Counted from the first letter of the stretch, positions 1 to 8,011 are shown. The stretch is DNA of 30,916 bases from Duodenibacillus sp964509205 (GCA_964509205.1 CAZDVW010000018.1:1-30916); one strand, 5' to 3'. The notes: generated by a model from the letters alone, not told the origin. Translations and numbers: made by a program.

Positions 1-251
1 CCTTGGCGGCGATGATGATGCCGCTTTTGGCCGCGGTGTGCTCGGCGCTTAACTTACCGGCACAACCGGTGTTGTTCGCGACGGCGCTGGCCGCATCGTC
101 TGCGTTTATCCTGCCGATTTCGACGCCGCCGAATGCGATTGTGTTCGGAACGGGTAAGTTGAAAATTATTGACATGCTTCGCGCCGGCATCATTATCAAC
201 ATTGTGGCGATCGTTGTGATTGCGGGTGTCATTTTGTTGATCGGTTGTTAA
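1..251 (+). CDS. DASS/SLC13-type anion transporter, C-terminal fragment
   Basis: This is the last 82 or so residues of a membrane protein whose 5' part lies outside the window; the reading frame is open from base 3 to the TAA at 249-251. It holds the typical C-terminal signature of divalent anion:sodium symporters, a small-residue segment reading SSAFILPISTPPNAIVFGTG, followed by a last hydrophobic helix rich in Ile and Val. In this family the SxxxPxxTPPN stretch forms part of the substrate and sodium binding hairpin. The likely role is uptake of dicarboxylates (succinate, malate, fumarate) or related anions across the inner membrane. The substrate cannot be told from the fragment. A strong terminator follows 23 bases after the stop. 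Confidence 0.85.
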   Translation, partial: LAAMMMPLLAAVCSALNLPAQPVLFATALAASSAFILPISTPPNAIVFGTGKLKIIDMLRAGIIINIVAIVVIAGVILLIGC

Positions 252-273
252 GTTAAAAGGTCTTTTTCACGTT

Positions 274-312
274 CCCCGTCTGACAGCCAAACTGTCGGAC
301 GGGGTTTCGTTT
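274..312 (+). terminator. Rho-independent terminator after DASS transporter
   Basis: A 13-bp stem (274-286 with 292-304, one G-U pair) with a 5-nt loop CCAAA is followed by TTTCGTTTT. It closes the DASS transporter transcript and separates it from the thioredoxin-like gene. Confidence 0.85.
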
Positions 313-353
313 TCACGGGGCTGCGGCAAGTCAATCGCCTTTCGAACTTTTTC

Positions 354-359
354 TATAAT
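354..359 (+). promoter_or_regulatory. Candidate -10 box of thioredoxin-like gene
   Basis: A perfect TATAAT lies 40 bases before the ATG at 399. No good -35 hexamer stands 16-18 bp upstream, so the promoter is either weak or activator dependent. It lies just after the upstream terminator, where a promoter is expected. Confidence 0.45.
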
Positions 360-398
360 GGAATCGAAACCATTGAAAGTTTGAATAGGAGAGTTGAA

Positions 399-734
399 AT
401 GGAGACATCTTGGATGACGACCGTTACGGATGAAACCTTCCATGAGATCGTCGAAAACAGCGAACTTCCGGTTCTTTTTGTCATCGGCGCACCTTGGTGC
501 CCGGATTGCCAGCGGGTGGCTCCGCTTTTGATGACGCTTGCCAAGGAACAGGCCGGAAAGATGCTTTTTGCTCATGCGGATTTTGACTCGGCACAGGCTC
601 TGAAGGAGCGGTTTAACGTGCGTTCTATTCCGACGCTTTTTGTCCTTTGCGGCGGCAAGGTTGTCGATACCTTGGTTGAGCCTAAGAGCATTGCTCCTGT
701 TAAGGCCTTTGTTGAAAAGGCAGTTGCCGGCTGA
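399..734 (+). CDS. Thioredoxin-family protein with CPDC active site
   Basis: A 111-residue single-domain thioredoxin fold. The redox motif WCPDC sits at residues 33-37 (Cys34 and Cys37) and the conserved cis-proline is Pro78 in SIPT. The Trp before the first Cys and the central FDS/FNVRSIPTLFV strands are typical of thioredoxins. The active site is CPDC, not the CGPC of thioredoxin 1, so redox potential or partner may differ. There is no signal peptide, so it should act in the cytoplasm as a disulfide reductase or redox carrier. I chose the ATG at 399 because AGGAG at 388-392 is correctly spaced for it; a TTG at 381 lies upstream of that Shine-Dalgarno sequence. It is monocistronic between two terminators. 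Confidence 0.85.
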   Translation: METSWMTTVTDETFHEIVENSELPVLFVIGAPWCPDCQRVAPLLMTLAKEQAGKMLFAHADFDSAQALKERFNVRSIPTLFVLCGGKVVDTLVEPKSIAPVKAFVEKAVAG

Positions 735-760
735 TTCGATCAAATCATCCAGTGAACAAG

Positions 761-790
761 GCGCAGAAATTTTTTCTGCGTCTTTTTTTT
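761..790 (+). terminator. Rho-independent terminator after thioredoxin-like gene
   Basis: The stem CGCAGAAA/TTTCTGCG (762-769 with 773-780) is followed by TCTTTTTTTT. Textbook intrinsic terminator. Confidence 0.85.
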
Positions 791-885
791 GGTTCGTTTG
801 CCAGATTCAACGCGAGCAGTTGTTTCTCAGCAACAGGGCTTTCCCTATGAAATAAGCGGTATGTCTTAGTCGGTATGCCTTTTTC

Positions 886-987
886 GTACTCGTCCGATGG
901 CGCTCCATTAGCAATTTTCCTTATGGATTTATTTCTTACGCAAAACCATCTTTTCGGACGATAGGAGGAAAAAGAGCCGACGAGTAC
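886..987 (+). promoter_or_regulatory. Structured leader upstream of cstA-like gene
   Basis: GTACTCGTC (886-894) is perfectly complementary to GACGAGTAC (979-987). An overlapping segment, CGTCCGA (891-897), is complementary to TCGGACG (954-960). The two pairings compete for the same bases, and the purine-rich AGGAGG (963-968) lies between the two 3' arms. The ATG at 989 directly after it opens a 29-codon frame (989-1078) that overlaps the cstA start. This could be an RNA control region; that is inference from pairing only. Confidence 0.35.
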
Positions 988-1064
988 AATGGATTGTGCG
1001 CAGTACGGCTTTCTTACGCTTGACTGCGCTTATTTATCAAAACATACTGGAGTATTTTCTCATT

Positions 1065-2741
1065 ATGACTGGTCTTGAAATGATACTGATCGCCATTGTG
1101 GTCCTGGCGGCCGGTTATTTCGGATATGCAAAGTGGCTGGAAAAGACCTGGGGTATTGACCTGAAACGTCCGACTCCGGCTGTCTCTAAAAATGACGGCA
1201 AGGACTATTCTCCGGCTTCTCGTTGGACCGTGTTTGCACACCAATTTACCTCCATTACGGGAGCGGGTCCTGTGACGGGACCGATTATTGCGGCGATGTT
1301 CGGTTGGTTGCCGGCCTTGTTGTGGATGTTGATCGGCGGTGTCTTCTTCGGTGCCGTACAGGATTTCACGGCTCTTTATGCTTCCGTGAAAAACGGCGGC
1401 AAATCGATCGGCATGATTATTGAAGATTATGTCGGTCGCACGGGACGTCGACTTTTCCTCTTGTTCTGCTGGCTCTTTACGCTTCTTGTGATTGCAGCTT
1501 TCTGCGATATGGTTGCAAACACCTTCAACGGTTTTTCGAAGACCGGTGCAGAACTGATGCCGAATGCGGCTGCAGCGTCTATTTCACTCCTTTACATGTT
1601 CGTTGCCGTGCTTTTTGGTATCTACATTAAGTACTGCAAACCCTCTGCCGGAGTGCAGTTTGCCGTCGGCGTTGTCTTGATGATCGCCATGCTGACCGTC
1701 GGCATTGCCTTCCCGATTTATGCGGATGCATTGACCTGGCGTTATGTGGTTTTTGCCTATCTTTTTGCTGCTTCCGTGATGCCGATGTGGTTGCTCAAGA
1801 CTCCGCGTGACTACCTGTCGATGTTCCTTTTGATCGGCATGATTGCCTGCGGCGTGATCGGCGTGTGCATTCAGAACCCTGACATTAATATGCCGGCTTA
1901 CGTGGGATTCACGGTGAAGAATCTTGATCTCTTCCCGATCCTGTTTGTGACGGTGGCTTGCGGTGCTGTGTCGGGATTCCACTCTCTCGTGAGTTCTGGT
2001 ACCTCTTCAAAGATGGTGGCCAGCGAAGGCGATATGCGCTTGGTCGGTTACGGTTCCATGTGCGTGGAAGTGATTCTCGGCGTTGTCTCGCTCATTGTGG
2101 TTTGCGCGGCCGCTCAGAACGGAACGCTTCCGTCAGGAACGCCCTTCCAGACGTTCTCGCACTCCGTTGCGAACTTCCTGACAACGATTTTCGGCGTTCC
2201 GCAGAACATCGCGGCCTGCATCCTGACGATGTGCGTGTCTGCACTGGCTTTAACGTCGGTGGATGCTGTGGCTCGAATCGGCCGCATGTCGTTGCAGGAA
2301 CTCTTTACGCCGTCTGAGGGCGAAAAGAAGAATGCCGTTCAAAAAGTCTTTACGAACACGGTGTTTTCAACAGTCCTCACGCTGCTTGGCGGCTATGCGC
2401 TTTGCATCGCCGGTTACATGAGCGTGTGGCCGCTCTTTGGTTCGGCCAACCAACTTCTGTCAGCTCTCGTTCTGACGGGACTTGCGGTGTTCTTGAAGTC
2501 GACCGGACGCAAGGGCTGGATGCTTTATGGCCCGATGGCGATTATGTTCGTTGTCACGATGACGGCTCTTGTTGAGCAGATCATCAAGATCTTCGGAGCT
2601 TGGCAAGCGGGCACATTTGTCGTGATGGTGCACGGTCTGCAGCTGATTGTGGCTGTGGCACTCATCATTCTGGCCTTGCTGGTTGTCTATCACTGCGTGT
2701 TGAAACTGCGTGATGCGGCTCCTGTTGTGCAGCATCAGTAA
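1065..2741 (+). CDS. cstA: CstA-family carbon starvation / peptide-pyruvate transporter
   Basis: A 558-residue, very hydrophobic inner-membrane protein of the CstA family. It carries the family's N-terminal signature, with HQFTSITGAGPVTGPIIAA followed by WLPALLW and GGVFFGAVQDF, and many further transmembrane segments up to about residue 550. E. coli CstA (peptide uptake) and BtsT (pyruvate uptake) are about 700 residues; this protein belongs to the shorter branch. Substrate is therefore peptides, pyruvate or another small organic acid. I prefer the ATG at 1065 (MTGLEMILIA) because the first helix starts there and GGAG lies upstream at 1049-1052. A GTG at 996 in the same frame would add 23 residues that do not look like a family N-terminus. 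It is flanked by an unusual leader and a clear terminator. Confidence 0.9.
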   Translation: MTGLEMILIAIVVLAAGYFGYAKWLEKTWGIDLKRPTPAVSKNDGKDYSPASRWTVFAHQFTSITGAGPVTGPIIAAMFGWLPALLWMLIGGVFFGAVQDFTALYASVKNGGKSIGMIIEDYVGRTGRRLFLLFCWLFTLLVIAAFCDMVANTFNGFSKTGAELMPNAAAASISLLYMFVAVLFGIYIKYCKPSAGVQFAVGVVLMIAMLTVGIAFPIYADALTWRYVVFAYLFAASVMPMWLLKTPRDYLSMFLLIGMIACGVIGVCIQNPDINMPAYVGFTVKNLDLFPILFVTVACGAVSGFHSLVSSGTSSKMVASEGDMRLVGYGSMCVEVILGVVSLIVVCAAAQNGTLPSGTPFQTFSHSVANFLTTIFGVPQNIAACILTMCVSALALTSVDAVARIGRMSLQELFTPSEGEKKNAVQKVFTNTVFSTVLTLLGGYALCIAGYMSVWPLFGSANQLLSALVLTGLAVFLKSTGRKGWMLYGPMAIMFVVTMTALVEQIIKIFGAWQAGTFVVMVHGLQLIVAVALIILALLVVYHCVLKLRDAAPVVQHQ

Positions 2742-2770
2742 TCGCTGACAGCCACGAAGCATGTATAAGC

Positions 2771-2803
2771 GGCTTTCCAAGGTAACTTGGAAAGCCTTTT
2801 TTT
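2771..2803 (+). terminator. Rho-independent terminator after cstA-like gene
   Basis: Perfect 10-bp stem GGCTTTCCAA/TTGGAAAGCC (2771-2780 with 2787-2796) followed by TTTTTTT. Confidence 0.9.
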
Positions 2804-2888
2804 AACCAAAAAACCGATTAAATTAGACGGAAAATTTGTACAATCAATTGAACAAGACCCACAAGTGCGCCTGTGACAGAGGATGGAA

Positions 2889-3182
2889 ATGATTGAGAAG
2901 CCCTTATCGGAAGTGAACAAGAATCTTTCGAAAATCATCGCTGACTGTCCGAAGAGTGATGGTGTTGCCAGCTCAGCGCATAACAAAGCGGGGTTGTTTG
3001 CTACTGCTGCCGAAGCGATCCAATTTGCCGTGCATTCCTCCGCATGTGAAGGAATGACAACGCCTCGTGAAGATGTGGACAATCTGTGGAGCTTGGCCAG
3101 AGGAGAAATATCCGCCGATGCCTTGATTCGACAGTATATTTCGGAAGCGATTGAAGAGGACGGCAAGTTACATGCAAAATGA
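2889..3182 (+). CDS. VbhA-type Fic antitoxin, orphan
   Basis: A 97-residue protein with the VbhA-like antitoxin layout in its second half: a helix AEAIQFAVHSSACEGM, then LARGEISADALIRQYI. VbhA antitoxins block class I Fic toxins by placing a [S/T]xxxE[G/N] helix in the Fic ATP site, and SSACEG fits that motif exactly. The GEIS segment matches the second conserved block of the family as I remember it. The ATG at 2889 is preferred: GAGG at 2879-2882 has proper spacing, while the ATG at 2883 abuts it. The stop codon overlaps the ATG of a 28-codon frame (ATGA), the arrangement usual for antitoxin-toxin pairs, but no full Fic gene follows; the HIT gene lies on the other strand. I infer that the toxin is lost or encoded elsewhere. 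Confidence 0.6.
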   Translation: MIEKPLSEVNKNLSKIIADCPKSDGVASSAHNKAGLFATAAEAIQFAVHSSACEGMTTPREDVDNLWSLARGEISADALIRQYISEAIEEDGKLHAK

Positions 3183-3265
3183 ATACAACGACAGATATGA
3201 CTGTCTTACAGCCCCCTCCATGCCTTTCCGAAAACGTCGGTTCTGTGAAACAAATTCAACATTAA
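3179..3265 (+). CDS. 28-residue frame overlapping antitoxin; possible toxin remnant
   Basis: An ATG overlaps the antitoxin stop codon (ATGA at 3179-3182) and opens 28 codons beginning MNTTTDMTVL, ending in TAA at 3263-3265. The frame also overlaps the stop codon of the convergent HIT gene by four bases. Its place is exactly that of a translationally coupled toxin, but it is far too short for a Fic domain and shows no Fic motif. It may be a decayed or deleted toxin start, or a chance frame. Confidence 0.3.
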   Translation: MNTTTDMTVLQPPPCLSENVGSVKQIQH

Positions 3266-3687
3266 CCGAAGGTGCTTTTAAGTGCTTTTTTCAGGGCAGA
3301 GAAAAACGTATCTGTTTGAAGGCGTCTTGCCTCGAGGATTTCTGCTGAAACTGTTCGCTGTCTCTCTCCCCAAGTGGAGTTGGGGAAATGCGCATCGTTC
3401 TGATAGCGGGGAATGATGTGCCAGTGCAGGTGCGGCACCATGTTTCCGAATTCCGCAAGATTAACCTTATCCGGCCGCATCACGTCACGCATGACTTTTT
3501 CCGTGAGCAAAAGAGCTTTAAGAATGGCTTCAGAAGCCTCTTCAGAAAGATCCGTCATTTCCTTTTTGTGCTGTGTCGAAACGATTCGGACGTACCCGGG
3601 ATAATCCGGATCCTTGGCATCAATGACATAAAAATGCAAAGAGGAGTAAAGCGCTTCTTGAGGTTTTTCGCACAACGGACAGCTCAT
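3262..3687 (-). CDS. HIT-family nucleotide hydrolase
   Basis: A 141-residue histidine-triad protein. The catalytic motif HLHWHII is at residues 86-92 (His86, His88, His90, the last being the nucleophile in this family), and the N-terminal part has a CxxC pair (Cys3, Cys6). HIT proteins hydrolyse phosphoramidate or dinucleotide bonds, for example AMP-lysine or Ap4A. Length and the GNMVPHLHWH context agree with the family. It starts 14 bases after the stop of the small upstream gene, so both are probably one transcript. No own terminator is visible; its end meets the antitoxin region coming from the other strand. No strong Shine-Dalgarno precedes the ATG. Confidence 0.85.
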   Translation of the reverse strand: MSCPLCEKPQEALYSSLHFYVIDAKDPDYPGYVRIVSTQHKKEMTDLSEEASEAILKALLLTEKVMRDVMRPDKVNLAEFGNMVPHLHWHIIPRYQNDAHFPNSTWGERQRTVSAEILEARRLQTDTFFSALKKALKSTFG

Positions 3688-3701
3688 GGAATTTCCCTTT
3701 T

Positions 3702-3953
3702 TTAATGGATCGGACGGAAAAACAATTCGCTTCGGATTGCTTTGCCGGAAATCAGTTCAATGCCCGAGTCACTCTCGATGACCTCATAAAACCATTTTTT
3801 CCTGCCGGAGGTATCTTGTAGCCAAACTTGTTGCGGAAGACCAAGTTCATCGAGGTTTTCTTCGATAAAGTTGGCCGCCTCGAGTTCTGTTGCGCAGGCC
3901 TCTTCATAGTCCCCGTAATCAAGGATGACTTCTGTTACAACATCTCGGCGCAT
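3702..3953 (-). CDS. Small acidic protein of unknown function
   Basis: An 83-residue cytoplasmic protein that I do not recognise. The sequence is rich in Glu and Asp in its first half (a repeated YGDYEEA/ELEAANFIEENLDE helix) and ends in a basic/aromatic strand RSELFFRPIH. I place the start at the second of two in-frame ATGs, because AGGAG lies seven bases before it and directly against the first (3959). It precedes the HIT gene by 14 bases and is probably co-transcribed, but nothing in it shows a function. Confidence 0.6.
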   Translation of the reverse strand: MRRDVVTEVILDYGDYEEACATELEAANFIEENLDELGLPQQVWLQDTSGRKKWFYEVIESDSGIELISGKAIRSELFFRPIH

Positions 3954-4033
3954 CCGCATTCTCCTTTCGGCTGTTCCAAAGTGACCTCATTTTAATGGGA
4001 GGGAGACCGCTCGGAAGTTTTTCTTCGTCAAAC

Positions 4034-4064
4034 GGAAAAGCTCGCGATAAAACGCGAGCTTTCC
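4034..4064 (-). terminator. Terminator of first C69 dipeptidase gene
   Basis: Read on the minus strand, GGAAAGCTCGCG (4064-4053) pairs with CGCGAGCTTTTCC (4046-4034) with one bulged base; TTTGAC follows. It lies 28 bases after the stop at 4092. Confidence 0.6.
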
Positions 4065-4091
4065 GATTGGTCGTTTCAGGCAACCTCTGAC

Positions 4092-5894
4092 TTACTTAAC
4101 AATTTTGACCGTATCAAAGGCAACAATGCGTTTCTTGTCGACTTCGGTCCAGAGATATAGTTCGCTCGTGACGCCGGCAAACGTGTCAGCTACGGCTCCC
4201 TTAACCGGGAAGGTGAGAACAGCGTCTTTTAATCCGTCGCCGTCTACATCAACAAACTTCACGGAACTCACTTTCGCGCGGTTGACATTCAGATCAACAT
4301 CGGGATTGGGGTACGGATCGCCGAAAACCGTCTTCGCGGTATCGATCTTTGTCGCATCAAATCCCTTGTGAGAGAAAAGCGTGACGTTGACGGTGCCCTT
4401 GTCGTCGCTCTTACTCAATTCCTTGGCGCCGATTGTGATCGTGTAGCGGTTGATCTTAGAGAGCTCTGCAGCGGTCATGCCGAGCACGACATCAAAGTTC
4501 GATACGTTGACGGCATGCATGAATTCAAAAGCCTTAGCCGGATTGACGGCAAGAAGCTGCTTGGCCTTTTTGAGGTCAACCTTATGGTTGCGGGCAAAGA
4601 GAACTTCTGCCTCTTTCTGAGTTCTCTTAAAGTTCTTAAAGGCCTCCTTGTTCCAGTCGATCATGTTTTGCCAGTTCAGGAACGTGTACACCGTTCTGTC
4701 CGGATCGTAGTTGAGGTCAGAGGCTGTGCTTCTGAATTGGGCTCTCATGCCTTCTTTCGGGCTCAGGTAGTTTTGTGCCTTAGCCGGCCCTGCGAGGACA
4801 AACTGTGCGTAAGAGTACTGAGAGTCCGGACGCCCGGAGGTGCGCCAGGTATACGTCAAACGCGGATCTTGAGTCATCACAAAGACGGCTGAATCAAAGG
4901 TTCCGATGTTGGAGACGTCGTTCATCGATTCGTGATGAAAACCCGAAGCGCGCTTCTCGTTGGGGTTGTTGAGCCGAATAATGGTTCGAACATCTTCCGG
5001 CGAAATCTTTTTCTTCGGGGTGAAGGTCATCGGGAACTTGTACGGATCCTTCACGTCTTTGCCCGTAAAGTGCCGAATCATGGTGCGCATGCGCTCTTTG
5101 GTCCAGTCGGCACTGACTCGGCTGTCTAACTGGTAGGCGTTTCTGAAGTGAAAGCCCGTCGCATCGCTCGGTTTCTTCGGTTTAAATGTGCCTTTTTTCA
5201 CGGCGTTTTCAACAAGGTCGGGACTCGCAATGACGTTTTCCTTATCGGTCAGATCCACTTCGCCGAGGGAATAGGTATTGGCCATTGCCGTCATTTCATC
5301 GTTGCTCACGCGGCGTGCAAGGTAGCGATGACCGCGCAGCAGGGCAAGCTGCCAGGCCTCATTTTTATCGGCAATCGTATAGGTTCGTCCCTGATGCGTG
5401 TAGCCGTAGCGCTTGACAAGGGCGATGGCAATTTCCACGCCTTCACGCGCTGTTTTGGCTCGCTCGGCAATGAGGCGCCGAATGCCGTAGCCCACGCCGC
5501 CGTCAACGACGGGTTCATTGGCTTCAATCGTTTCGCCGCAGTTATTTGATGTGACGAGGACGCCTGCCTCGTTTACAAAACTGTCGGAAAATGAGTAGCC
5601 GTCCGGATGTAGCGTCTGCTGCCACCAATAGCCAAGGGTATGCGCAACCTGAGGAATTTTTGCCGCCGAGGGTTCCATGTCGATCACTTCGCCGGCCTTG
5701 TGATCGGCAGGCGGGACATAGTATTGGTTGCTCAGAATGCGAAGATCGTTATCCTCATTGTGCCCAACGATGATTTCGCCTGTCGTTGAAATGTTCTTTC
5801 CGACGATGACGGTAAAGCAGGCGTTAGAGGGGAGTGCGTAAAGCGCAACGGCCGACGCGATGGAGAGCGCGATAAGGGTCTGTCTAACTTGCAT
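4092..5894 (-). CDS. Exported C69-family dipeptidase (paralogue 1)
   Basis: A 600-residue Ntn-hydrolase of peptidase family C69. A Sec signal peptide (residues 1-25, basic QVR then a long Ala/Leu/Ser core, ending SNA) runs straight into Cys26 of CFTVIVGK, which should become the N-terminal catalytic nucleophile after cleavage. The family's HNEDN motif follows near residue 45. Classical PepD enzymes are about 470 residues; this one has an extra C-terminal region of some 100 residues carrying FVDVDGDGLKD, a Ca-binding-loop-like motif. The role is presumably hydrolysis of dipeptides outside the cytoplasm. The start at 5894 is chosen by GGAGG four bases upstream and by the signal peptide; an upstream ATG would spoil it. 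A close paralogue lies at 8109-9914. Confidence 0.88.
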   Translation of the reverse strand: MQVRQTLIALSIASAVALYALPSNACFTVIVGKNISTTGEIIVGHNEDNDLRILSNQYYVPPADHKAGEVIDMEPSAAKIPQVAHTLGYWWQQTLHPDGYSFSDSFVNEAGVLVTSNNCGETIEANEPVVDGGVGYGIRRLIAERAKTAREGVEIAIALVKRYGYTHQGRTYTIADKNEAWQLALLRGHRYLARRVSNDEMTAMANTYSLGEVDLTDKENVIASPDLVENAVKKGTFKPKKPSDATGFHFRNAYQLDSRVSADWTKERMRTMIRHFTGKDVKDPYKFPMTFTPKKKISPEDVRTIIRLNNPNEKRASGFHHESMNDVSNIGTFDSAVFVMTQDPRLTYTWRTSGRPDSQYSYAQFVLAGPAKAQNYLSPKEGMRAQFRSTASDLNYDPDRTVYTFLNWQNMIDWNKEAFKNFKRTQKEAEVLFARNHKVDLKKAKQLLAVNPAKAFEFMHAVNVSNFDVVLGMTAAELSKINRYTITIGAKELSKSDDKGTVNVTLFSHKGFDATKIDTAKTVFGDPYPNPDVDLNVNRAKVSSVKFVDVDGDGLKDAVLTFPVKGAVADTFAGVTSELYLWTEVDKKRIVAFDTVKIVK

Positions 5895-6029
5895 AGTTCC
5901 TCCGGAAACAGTGAACAAAGATATCCGAAACAAATCGCAATTTTGATGCGTAGATTCTATTGAAAGTTCGGCAAATTTTGGAATGCCGACGTGGGTGTTT
6001 TCACCGATTCCGGAAGAGGGAAAAACTTC

Positions 6030-6105
6030 TTAATTTAGAAAAAATCCCAAGTCTATTTTAGAAAAATGCCCGTTTCTATTTTAGAAATTTGCCAACTCTA
6101 TTTTT
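6030..6105. repeat. 23-bp AT-rich tandem repeats, array 1
   Basis: Three diverged copies of a unit like CTATTTTAGAAAAATCCC begin at 6030, 6053 and 6076, spaced 23 bp apart; a fourth partial copy at 6098 overlaps the rtcB stop codon. Each unit has an imperfect dyad (TATTTTA-TAAAATA type) followed by CCC. The same unit recurs on the other side of rtcB. Confidence 0.6.
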
Positions 6106-7552
6106 TCTTCCTTCGCCATGCCGGTGCTGAACCCTCTTCAGGCGCCATTTTGACGAGCCTCGGATCAAAGCGCGCCAGCACATCGATCAGATCGCTCTGA
6201 CGCTCAATCACGGCTTCAATGTCTTTGTAGACTTCAGGCGATTCATCCAAAGGTCCCGATAAGAGGCGAACACGGCGCTTTCGGAGAATCTCCATCATGT
6301 TTTCTTTGGACAATGTTTGGTACGCCTGTCTGCGGCTGATGCGGCGCCCTGCGCCGTGTGAGCAGGACGCAAAAGAGGCGGGATTGCCCTTGCCGCGTAC
6401 GATAAAGCCCGGCGCTCCCATGGATCCGGGAACGACGCCTAGGACGCCGTCACCGGCAGGCGTGGCTCCTTTGCGGTGGACGATGAGTTCTTCTCCGCCG
6501 TAACGTTCCTTCCAGGCAAAATTGTGATGATTCTCGACGTGGACGACAGGAGAAAGTCCGAGGTGTTTGATCACGGCTTTGTGAATGAGTTCATGGTTTG
6601 CCGCAGCGTAACGCCCCATGAGCTCCATTGCTTTCCAATAACCGTCTCCTTCCGGCGTGCCAAGGTCAAGCCATGCCAGATGCCGCAACTCTTTCGGCAG
6701 TTCCGGGTGCAGCGACTGCGCCAGGGTGCTGTAGTAAGAGGCGACCGTTTCTCCGGAACCGCGTGATCCTGAATGAGACAGCAAGGCAAGATAAACGCCC
6801 GGAGGTAATTTCAGTTCGGGTTCATCCAACGATTCCGTGACGGTGAGCGTTCCGAATTCGATGAAGTGATTTCCGCAACCGCTTGTTCCCAATTGCGCCA
6901 TGGCTTTGCCGAATATGGCTTTCGTCGGCGGCGTGATTGACCAATCTTCGTGTATCACCGGGTGATCCCGGCGTTCGTCTCTGGAAAAAGAGGCGCCGAT
7001 GCCAAAGCGCGTTTCGGATTCCAATCCTTTAGCGAGTCGGTCAGAGTCCGTATCTAAAAGAGAAGGAGAGTCTTTTAAGACGGTTAATCGCATCCGACAC
7101 GCAATATCAACGCCGACGGCATAGGGAATGACGGCGTTGCGTACGGCCAAAACGCCTCCGATGGGAAGCCCGTAGCCTGTGTGAGCGTCCGGCATCAGGG
7201 CGCCGCCTGCGGATACCGGCAATTGACAAGCATTTTTCATCTGCTCGATGGCGCCGGCTTCCACAGACTCGTCTGCCCAATTCTTCCAAGTTGCCGCAGT
7301 CAGTCCATCTGCGAAAAATGTTCGTTCTTGCCGAATGGCTTTGAGTTTTTCCACAAAAGGCTCAAAGGCCGACCTCCATGCATCGGGTATTTCTGCTGTC
7401 TCCGGATTCAGCGTAATAGTTCGAATGATGTCAGCAACGATGTTTTCGGATGCGCCAAGCTGTAAAGCGGCATTCGCTGCCTTTTTAGCCGGGCCGATTG
7501 CCGCTTTGATTCGCGGAAGCCCAAGGCTGTAAAGTGATTCTGCGTCAAACAT
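6098..7552 (-). CDS. rtcB: RtcB-family RNA ligase
   Basis: A 484-residue RtcB protein. RtcB joins RNA 2',3'-cyclic phosphate or 3'-phosphate ends to 5'-OH ends with GTP and Mn2+. Visible motifs in order: PDAHTGYGLPIGGV, GVDIACRM (metal cysteine), LGTSGCGNHFIEFG, LLSHSGSRGSG, ENHHNFAW, HRKGATPA, PGSMG and CSHGAGR; His399 of the last is the residue that forms the GMP adduct. The usual GVDIGCGM and LGxGNHF motifs are varied slightly (ACRM, SGCGN), placing it in a divergent RtcB branch. AGGAG six bases before the ATG at 7552 fixes the start, although the frame is open upstream to 7645. No archease or RtcR gene is nearby. It stands between two dipeptidase paralogues and two repeat arrays. Confidence 0.92.
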   Translation of the reverse strand: MFDAESLYSLGLPRIKAAIGPAKKAANAALQLGASENIVADIIRTITLNPETAEIPDAWRSAFEPFVEKLKAIRQERTFFADGLTAATWKNWADESVEAGAIEQMKNACQLPVSAGGALMPDAHTGYGLPIGGVLAVRNAVIPYAVGVDIACRMRLTVLKDSPSLLDTDSDRLAKGLESETRFGIGASFSRDERRDHPVIHEDWSITPPTKAIFGKAMAQLGTSGCGNHFIEFGTLTVTESLDEPELKLPPGVYLALLSHSGSRGSGETVASYYSTLAQSLHPELPKELRHLAWLDLGTPEGDGYWKAMELMGRYAAANHELIHKAVIKHLGLSPVVHVENHHNFAWKERYGGEELIVHRKGATPAGDGVLGVVPGSMGAPGFIVRGKGNPASFASCSHGAGRRISRRQAYQTLSKENMMEILRKRRVRLLSGPLDESPEVYKDIEAVIERQSDLIDVLARFDPRLVKMAPEEGSAPAWRRKKK

Positions 7553-7774
7553 GACCGTCTCCTGCTGTCGAATCATCATAACAAACCGAAAAGGAAACAG
7601 AACGGTTTGAGTGCGTTGCTGCACTGGACGAATTTGCGAAATCAACAGGAGGGTTTATTAGTCGGTCAAACTTTGAAGGCAACCAAAAATTGTGCCAAAA
7701 ACGAATCTTTCCCATGCGACTGGAAGTTGTTTGCTTGACAGACTTTTTCGTTTAGATTCAATGCTTTGAGTTTT
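7553..7774. other. Intergenic stretch upstream of rtcB
   Basis: No gene is supported here. On the plus strand TTGACA (7734-7739) has no clear -10 partner. The rtcB promoter should lie in this stretch on the minus strand, but I see no convincing hexamers. Confidence 0.4.
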
Positions 7775-7843
7775 CTATTTTATAAAAATACCCAAATCTA
7801 TTTTATAAAAAAGCCCAAACCTAATTTATAGTTTTGCCCAATT
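7775..7843. repeat. 23-bp AT-rich tandem repeats, array 2
   Basis: Three head-to-tail 23-bp copies start at 7775, 7798 and 7821 (CTATTTTATAAAAATACCC, CTATTTTATAAAAAAGCCC, CTAATTTATAGTTTTGCCC). The dyad core TATTTTATAAAAATA is nearly perfect in the first two. Same unit, length and orientation as the array at 6030-6105. Confidence 0.65.
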
Positions 7844-8011
7844 TCGTCTGAAGAGGTACTTCATGTCGGGTGGACGTTGGGCGAATGTAGCGTTGTTGTT
7901 CAAGGGTGCTTTGCGTTGCCGATGTCTGCCATGTGGTCCGATTTCTCTCAGTGGGAGTCGATTGCTTAAGAGCCCCAGAGAGGTCTTGGAATTCTTTTTC
8001 CCAGAATCCGA

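Noticed and set aside
6030..7843. CRISPR-like array around rtcB
   Set aside because: Copies follow head to tail every 23 bp without spacers, and no cas genes are present.
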